Assembly: GCA_000149265.1 (NCBI GenBank)
Contig: CH002017.1
Coordinates: 203,979-267,978, forward strand
From: Ciona savignyi
Taxonomy: Eukaryota; Chordata; Ascidiacea; Phlebobranchia; Cionidae
Length of the DNA stretch: 64,000 nt
Direction: 5' to 3'
The position numbers and the translations under genes were made by a program. The notes below the pieces were generated by a model. That model was not told where the DNA came from and did no database searches. It saw only the letters and a program-made list of their open reading frames with translations. Shown here in pieces: positions 58,701 through 64,000 of this stretch. Every line of letters begins with the position of its first letter. Within the stretch, counting starts at the first letter, position 1.

Positions 58701-61242
58701 ATTTTAAAGTCTCAGCACTGGGCAAACATATAAAAATATAGAAACAATTAAACTATTTTATACATTCTTATGTTAAAATATGGCACAGCCAAAAATAAAG
58801 AAAAACAAAATATTTGTCAAGTAAAACTGTGCCACATTTATTTATACTAATAATATTGCAGTTATAGAATTGCACATAACAATGGTTAAATAGTGCAGCA
58901 GAAAGGTAAGTGGTATTAGTTCTATTATAATCAATATCCCACATTAGTGAACAAAAGTTAAATATATATTGTTTATAAAGAATATTGCATCATAGGCCTA
59001 CCACAATATGCTCAGCAAGAATGAATATATTAACAAAAAAAATATTTTAAGCTTTATTTAGAAATTTGGAATAAAGTAAATTTCTTTCCATTTAATGTGA
59101 TTTTCCAGCTAACAAGTCCTTCAATACCATTGTGTACTGACAAACCAATTTTGTAACATTTATGGTTGTTTTTGTATTGTATTCCATGAAATAGGGGTGT
59201 GTCTCTTTTTATATATTTTAGCATTTTATGCCACTATACCTTTTATTTATACATTTGATACACAGCACATATAAGGCATGACATTAAGTGCCTCATGAAT
59301 TAATAATATTTGCTTTTCTTTGCATCTATGTACGATGCGGTAATTGGCTATCTTATTTTGCCTTGGCTGGCTGTACGTGTAACGTTGCTATGAATTATTT
59401 ATATTGAGGAAAATTTTATGGGACAAAGACTGTTAAATTTTGTTTAGTTCCATTTTTCATTTCTGTAAAATATTAGATAAGACCTACCACTCATTTAATT
59501 TTATTGTATTATGACATATTGTATTTTGGCTGATATGTGGATCAAGATCACATCTTTAGATGCATAATATTAATATTTAATCCAATGGAATGAGAAAATG
59601 AGGGAAAGGTATTACATGGGCAAGAGTTGGATTAATTTGATGACATTTGGTCATTAGAGTACCTAAGCTATTGCCAAGTTTTTAAATATGCTTAACATTT
59701 TTTTCAATTAAAGTAAAATTCAGTAACTTGGTCTAGGAAGTGTTGCTAGCTGCCTCCCAAGGACACAACTGTTGACCAGCTGTAAATTTACTTTTCGGGG
59801 AATGCAGAATTTAACGGGGATATGACTGATGTACTTTAACTTGCCAATCCCAAGAATTAATTTAAATAAGATAAACTGCATACAGTACCATAACCACTAC
59901 AAACTGATTAATACACTACCACACACAGGTACATGTATATAATTGGGTGTTGGCAATAGCCAGCCCAAGATCAAAACACACCAATTAATAATTGTTTTGT
60001 TCAAGGCACATACATTACCCTTGGTTTCTGCTCAGAGGTTTTTAGTGTGTGATACAAAATACATCGCTATGCCTTTTGCATATACCGGTACTGTAACATC
60101 TTTGGACCATAAACAGCAGTTATTTGATGATTACAGTTTCAGTATCCAAATCCTTAGCTAAAATATTATCACACTTAATAAATAAGAACATCTTCATTCC
60201 AAAGTAGTAAGTAAGGAAGCACTGAATTATTTGTTATCAAACATTATTAGTTATCCAGGGCAACATGAAGCACTCCTAATAACAGACAAGGTTTAAATGT
60301 TTAATGTTCTGGAAGATAAACAAATATAACCTCTGAAAGGGCTATAAATTAGACAATGCAAGTAGCCGTTCAGAAATTTGGTATCTGGGTCACATTTTAC
60401 AACCCAGTATTGAGTAATACTGTTAAATGTATCTGGTGACATTGTGAAAGTTTTTTTTGTGTTTAAAATCAATAATATAAGAGTACCAACTTAATGGCCC
60501 TTTAGTGAATCACCACCATAATTTCACAGATAGATAAACAGCAGTCTAGTGAAATCACCTGACTGTCTGCTACCATGTCAAGGAATTGCAAAAAAATGCT
60601 ACTAATGCTTGGCTTACTTTGGACAAAAATGCTGGTACATACAGCTATATCTCGTTCTGTCTTTTGGTCCATACTGACCTATAAGTTGGTATTTCTTTAC
60701 AAATAGTTTAGGGTGAAGCATAACAAAAACAAAAAAATGTGAGATTTAATATTAAAAGTCGTAGCATAAACTCACCGTTTATACCATTTCCCATTGCCAA
60801 TTCAAATGTAAGTCCTGCAAAAATAGAAAAGATCATTAAAACTATATTAACCCTGATTAACATTTTAGAAAAAAACAACATTCTTGCCAACAGAATTTAT
60901 TGAAATCTAATATTGGAATACAAAAAAATATTCATAACAGATATACAAGAAAAAAGCTGTAACTCATGTAAAAATTCCAGGGCTTAACATAACCCTTGTT
61001 CATCTGTCTTCACGCACATGTATACAGATATTAGTGTAATCACTATAGGACCAAGACATGATGAAATACTCTAAGCGATTTTTAGCTGGCATCAACAACC
61101 AACCTGAGCATTTCTTTTGTAGCTGTTGAATTTCTTTGTGCAACCCCCTCAATGTGGCGGCATGCTCGCTTTCCATAAACAAGATGGACTTGCGTGATGA
61201 TTGTAACTGAGTTTTTAGCGTTTCCACAAAAGGAGCAGCCAT
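55787..61242 (-). CDS. CCDC92: CCDC92 coiled-coil protein
   Basis: Coding exons 61104-61242, 60776-60814, 57196-57362 and 55787-56392 give 316 residues, against 331 in human. The N-terminus matches CCDC92: LKTQLQSSRKSILFMESEHA, then ATLRGLHKEIQQLQKKCSGL and TFEL. The middle is a coiled coil (EEQLERDVNKLMQEKIKLVQ). NELDARSNTVAYVTTQLHQA then RSKL continues it, and MPDPAPFL sits in the Ser/Pro-rich tail, as in vertebrates. CCDC92 is a centriole and cilium-base protein that binds CEP164. Exon 3 has two usable acceptors six bases apart (57362 or 57356), adding or dropping two residues. A non-coding 5' exon ending at 62148 appears to join at 61262. Confidence 0.9.
56948..57172 (+). mobile_element. 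SINE family A with internal deletion
   Basis: Head TTTAGTCTGGTGGTTTAGTG jumps to AAACTAGCGGATTAATGGG, missing the TTGTGTCCTTGGGCAAG block. The rest is complete, with TATCCTATCC tail. In CCDC92 intron 3, 24 bases downstream of exon 3 on the minus strand. Confidence 0.8.
57400..60770. other. CCDC92 intron 2
   Basis: AT-rich with no exon that I can support. An old SINE A remnant on the reverse strand lies at about 59560-59790 (AGCTATTGCCAAG and CCCAAGGACACAACTG blocks). Confidence 0.5.
59560..59790 (-). mobile_element. SINE family A, very old remnant
   Basis: Faint reverse-strand similarity: the CATGGGCAAGAGTTGGAT, CTAAGCTATTGCCAAG and CTCCCAAGGACACAACTG blocks stand at family spacing. Confidence 0.4.
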
Positions 61243-62147
61243 TTCGAAACACCAAGCCTAAACTAAATATTAACTTCAACTCTTGTCACAAATGTGTCTA
61301 CACCTTTTAAAGAGCGATTGTAAGTATAACATATATAAATAAATAGATATAAATATATACGATACATAAATAAATATTTTTAAAGTATATAGTCTAGGTT
61401 GGTATATTATATATGAACCATGAATTTGCAAGTACTTCAGCAGGGAAAAGAGTTTGTGTGAATAATTGCAAAAAAATAAAAATTGAAAAAAAAATATTGT
61501 TAACAATAGTACAGTTAAAGACAGACAGTGCACCAATATAAAAGTAAAGAAAAATAATACAAATAATAAATTAAAAGGGTAAAACACAAGAATAACAACA
61601 TAAATTATAAATAGATGATCAACTTTCCATAGAATACCAGTACTAGTATATTAGATAGACGACACATTCAAAAGTCACGTAAGTTAATAACATACAGTCT
61701 GTACTATGCACCGTTCTCAGAAATTTTTAAAAATGCAACAACATGTCAGTAAAAATCCCCGTTGACCTTTAGTTACTTAAGTCTCTTCTTAAGTTGCTAG
61801 TTCTATAATCTAATGTCTCTAAATAAAATATGGCATTCGACGTTTGAGAAAGAATTAAATATTAAAACTTTGTGGTATTGACTTCACTTTCAAATTGCAT
61901 CTTAATTTTCATGGTTAGTTCCGACAATATATAAATACACCTGTAAGAAAATCGAAAAACTTTAAATGAAATATGATCTTATCCTCATCAGCTGATACTA
62001 AAAACTAAAAATTCACCACAACTTTAGTGACACTGGTGGCTGCACGAAGGTTTAAATAACATAACCAATCGAAACTTTCTAGCTTGGAAGTTATAAAAAA
62101 AGAGAACGAAAATCCCAAAGTACATAACCAAGTAAATGTCTATTTAC

Positions 62148-62290
62148 CGATTTCTTGAGCAGGTATTTTAATTTGGCATACGACGAGCCACATTCCAACT
62201 TTTAAGAGTTGTTGACGTGACCTTTGACCGATTTTAATTAACGCACTGGGAGCTTTGCAGTTGCTTAGCGACAGGGTTTTAATTTTAAGA
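62148..62290 (-). promoter_or_regulatory. CCDC92 non-coding first exon and promoter with X-box-like motif
   Basis: On the minus strand a good donor CG|GTAAAT ends at 62148, and an acceptor TATTTAG lies 20 bases before the CCDC92 ATG (exon start 61262). Joined frames stop at once, so the exon would be untranslated. At about 62260-62273 the sequence GTTGCTTAGCGAC (reverse GTCGCTAAGCAAC) resembles the RFX X-box found before ciliary genes. The exon's 5' border is unknown. Confidence 0.4.
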
Positions 62291-63091
62291 CGCAGCAAAT
62301 TTTAGAATGACACTACAAAATAAAAAAACTGAAATAAATAAAACTACTTTACTAAAAAATTAAATTTACTTTAATTTCGAAAGTACAAGGGGCAAAATGT
62401 AAACTCACAAAAGTGAATGTTCAATCAGGCTTTTATTTCCGGCAATGGATAGTTGCACAACAGGATAGGCTACCCATATTTATCCGGTAAAAGGCGGTAA
62501 AGGTTAACGCACAGTGCGTTATATATATAATCCAAGCAACCCTCTAATTACTTCGACACATAATCAGGTTCCCGGGATTATCGCAGTGATGGAGAATTTC
62601 TTTCAGTGTTCGACCCGTTAAACTACTGAAATCATGCAACCTCCGTTAACGGAGGTATCTGAAATGTTTAATAACAATTTCACTGCAGTGAATTACAAAT
62701 TATCTTGGCTCAATTGTTTTGTTAATCTAACAATTGCTCGTGCGTTCACTTTTACACGTTTTACCATACACGCGAATAACAAATAATTATTTTATCCCAC
62801 GATCCTAATTGACATATATATAGTCGATTCCACAATTAATCAAGGCGCATAAGTATATTTACGGGCGCATTAATTATTCCGGTAATAGTTGTTTGTTGGG
62901 CCGTCAACCAAAAGGCTATGAGATCGAAAACAAAGCCCAGATAATTTCGTACTGTATAGTATTACTGTATATTTATTGGTCGCGTGAACCATTCGCAACA
63001 ATGGATATAGTTGCATGGATCTTAACGTAGATCAAATGGAAGAAGATGCACTTTGTATTAATGCTTTTAACCTAGAGAAATCCTTATATGG

Positions 63092-63272
63092 TCCGGCCGG
63101 TTAGTCTGGTGGTTTAGTGCGTCGCCTTTCAATCGTAAGGTTGTAGGTGTGAAACTGGTAGCTAGCTGGTCGGCTATGTCCTTGGGCAAGGCACTTTACT
63201 GACATTGCTTGCTGAACCCAGCGGATTAATGGGTTGTACCAAATTGAAAAAATGTGTATATCCTATCCTATT
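63092..63272 (+). mobile_element. SINE family A with 3' deletion
   Basis: Well-kept head CCGGCCGGTTAGTCTGGTGG to TGTACCAAATTGAAAAAATG, then directly the TATCCTATCC tail. The middle-to-3' part (CAATAGCTCCGG to CACGGGG) is missing. Confidence 0.8.
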
Positions 63273-63867
63273 TAGGCCTAATGATGAATGAAACTAAACT
63301 ACGATAAAGGCAATCAAGTCTAGGCCTATATATACACAATTTGCTGTACTTATTTATATGCACCTTCATTGTGCGCACCGTCAACGAGACAGTTAGGCGT
63401 TTTTGATTATGTTTTAACAAAATATATGCCTACTAAGGATAACCTATCACGTAATTAAATAATTGGGAAATAGGCTTGATCGTTACGCGAGAACTAGTGA
63501 ACAAAGTGGTCGGCTTAACTTAACACGATGTCGACTCTTTAACAGAATGTTGAGACATGTATTAGACAGACGGAAGTGTGTTCAGTGGCTAATATGTGTT
63601 TTTTAACGACTGTTCGTTTTGCCGTCTTTTCCTGTTCCCGTGTCGTTATTATATTCGCTTGCCATTTTTAAATACTAGTGCAAAAAATGAATAAACTAAA
63701 CTAAACTAAACTAATATCAAAGTAAGGGTACTTATAGTTAAAGGCCAACGCTTGGTAAAAGCACTGCTTGCAGGTAGTCAGGTAGCCCACGACGGATCAC
63801 AGCTTACCGCTAACCGATCCAATAAAAAGGTAGAGAAATATGGCGAGTTCCGCAACCCTTCGGCTAC

Positions 63868-63962
63868 CTCACGCCGCACTGTTATCAATTACATGCCAGA
63901 TAAATACGCCGCACTACTATTGACAATTAAATGCCAGACAAATACGCCGCACTGTTGACATG
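63868..63962. repeat. Short tandem repeat, unit about 46 bp
   Basis: ATGCCAGATAAATACGCCGC at about 63893 and ATGCCAGACAAATACGCCGC at about 63930, both followed by ACT and TTGACA-like bases. A partial unit lies before them (CGCCGCACTGTTATCAATTAC). Confidence 0.75.
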
Positions 63963-64000
63963 CCGCCACATGCCTAACTCAAACAGTGCTTACACTATTA

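Larger units (their letters stand above)
62300..64000. other. Intergenic right end of the window
   Basis: No gene supported. It holds a truncated SINE A (63092-63272), an (ACTAA)n run at about 63692-63712 and a 46-bp-type tandem repeat at 63868-63962. The open frame at 63752-63958 is only this repeat region. Confidence 0.5.

Noticed and set aside
1..64000. CRISPR arrays, operons, bacterial promoters
   Set aside because: The window is intron-bearing animal DNA; no regularly spaced identical repeats with unique spacers were seen.

Overview
This is eukaryotic DNA: AT-rich, with short coding exons separated by GT-AG introns. The gene set is that of an invertebrate chordate: one endophilin-B, an IL-17-family cytokine, one Tbx20, an RBM33-like RNA-binding protein and CCDC92. 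Compact genes and abundant short tRNA-derived SINEs fit an ascidian tunicate, probably Ciona or a close relative. The species is inferred; no marker sequence proves it. All gene names rest on reading translated exons against remembered families; no search was run.

Layout. 1-7047 (+): 3' part of an endophilin-B gene whose first exon lies left of the window and whose last SH3 exon was not found. 7.1-15.8 kb: intergenic, with SINEs and a 120-bp tandem repeat. 15.8-17.4 kb (+): a three-exon IL-17 gene with a TATA box. 19.96-31.8 kb (+): Tbx20 in eight exons, with a stray BPNT2-like exon, a 100-N gap and a row of tRNA-like SINE monomers in its introns. 33.8-34.9 kb: a non-autonomous hAT element with 8-bp target duplications and an older hAT end inside. 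36.6-39.4 kb: two small divergent genes of unknown function, both predicted to encode hydrophobic segments. 39.6-43.9 kb: a tandem segmental duplication in which each copy carries a two-exon gene for a small secreted peptide that I do not recognise. 44.1-53.3 kb (-): RBM33-like gene in 13 exons, with an N gap and a pogo-like element in its introns. 55.8-62.1 kb (-): CCDC92, with a non-coding first exon. 62.1-64 kb: intergenic, SINE and short tandem repeats.

These genes do not form a pathway. They have unrelated roles in membrane curvature, cytokine signalling, heart and motor-neuron transcription, RNA binding and centriole/cilium function. The most unusual content is the duplicated secreted-peptide pair, where copy B has lost a TATA-bearing segment and has a shifted C-terminus. 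Also notable are the orphan BPNT2-like exon inside Tbx20, an apparent frame break in the RBM33 RRM, and the uncharacterised divergent gene pair.
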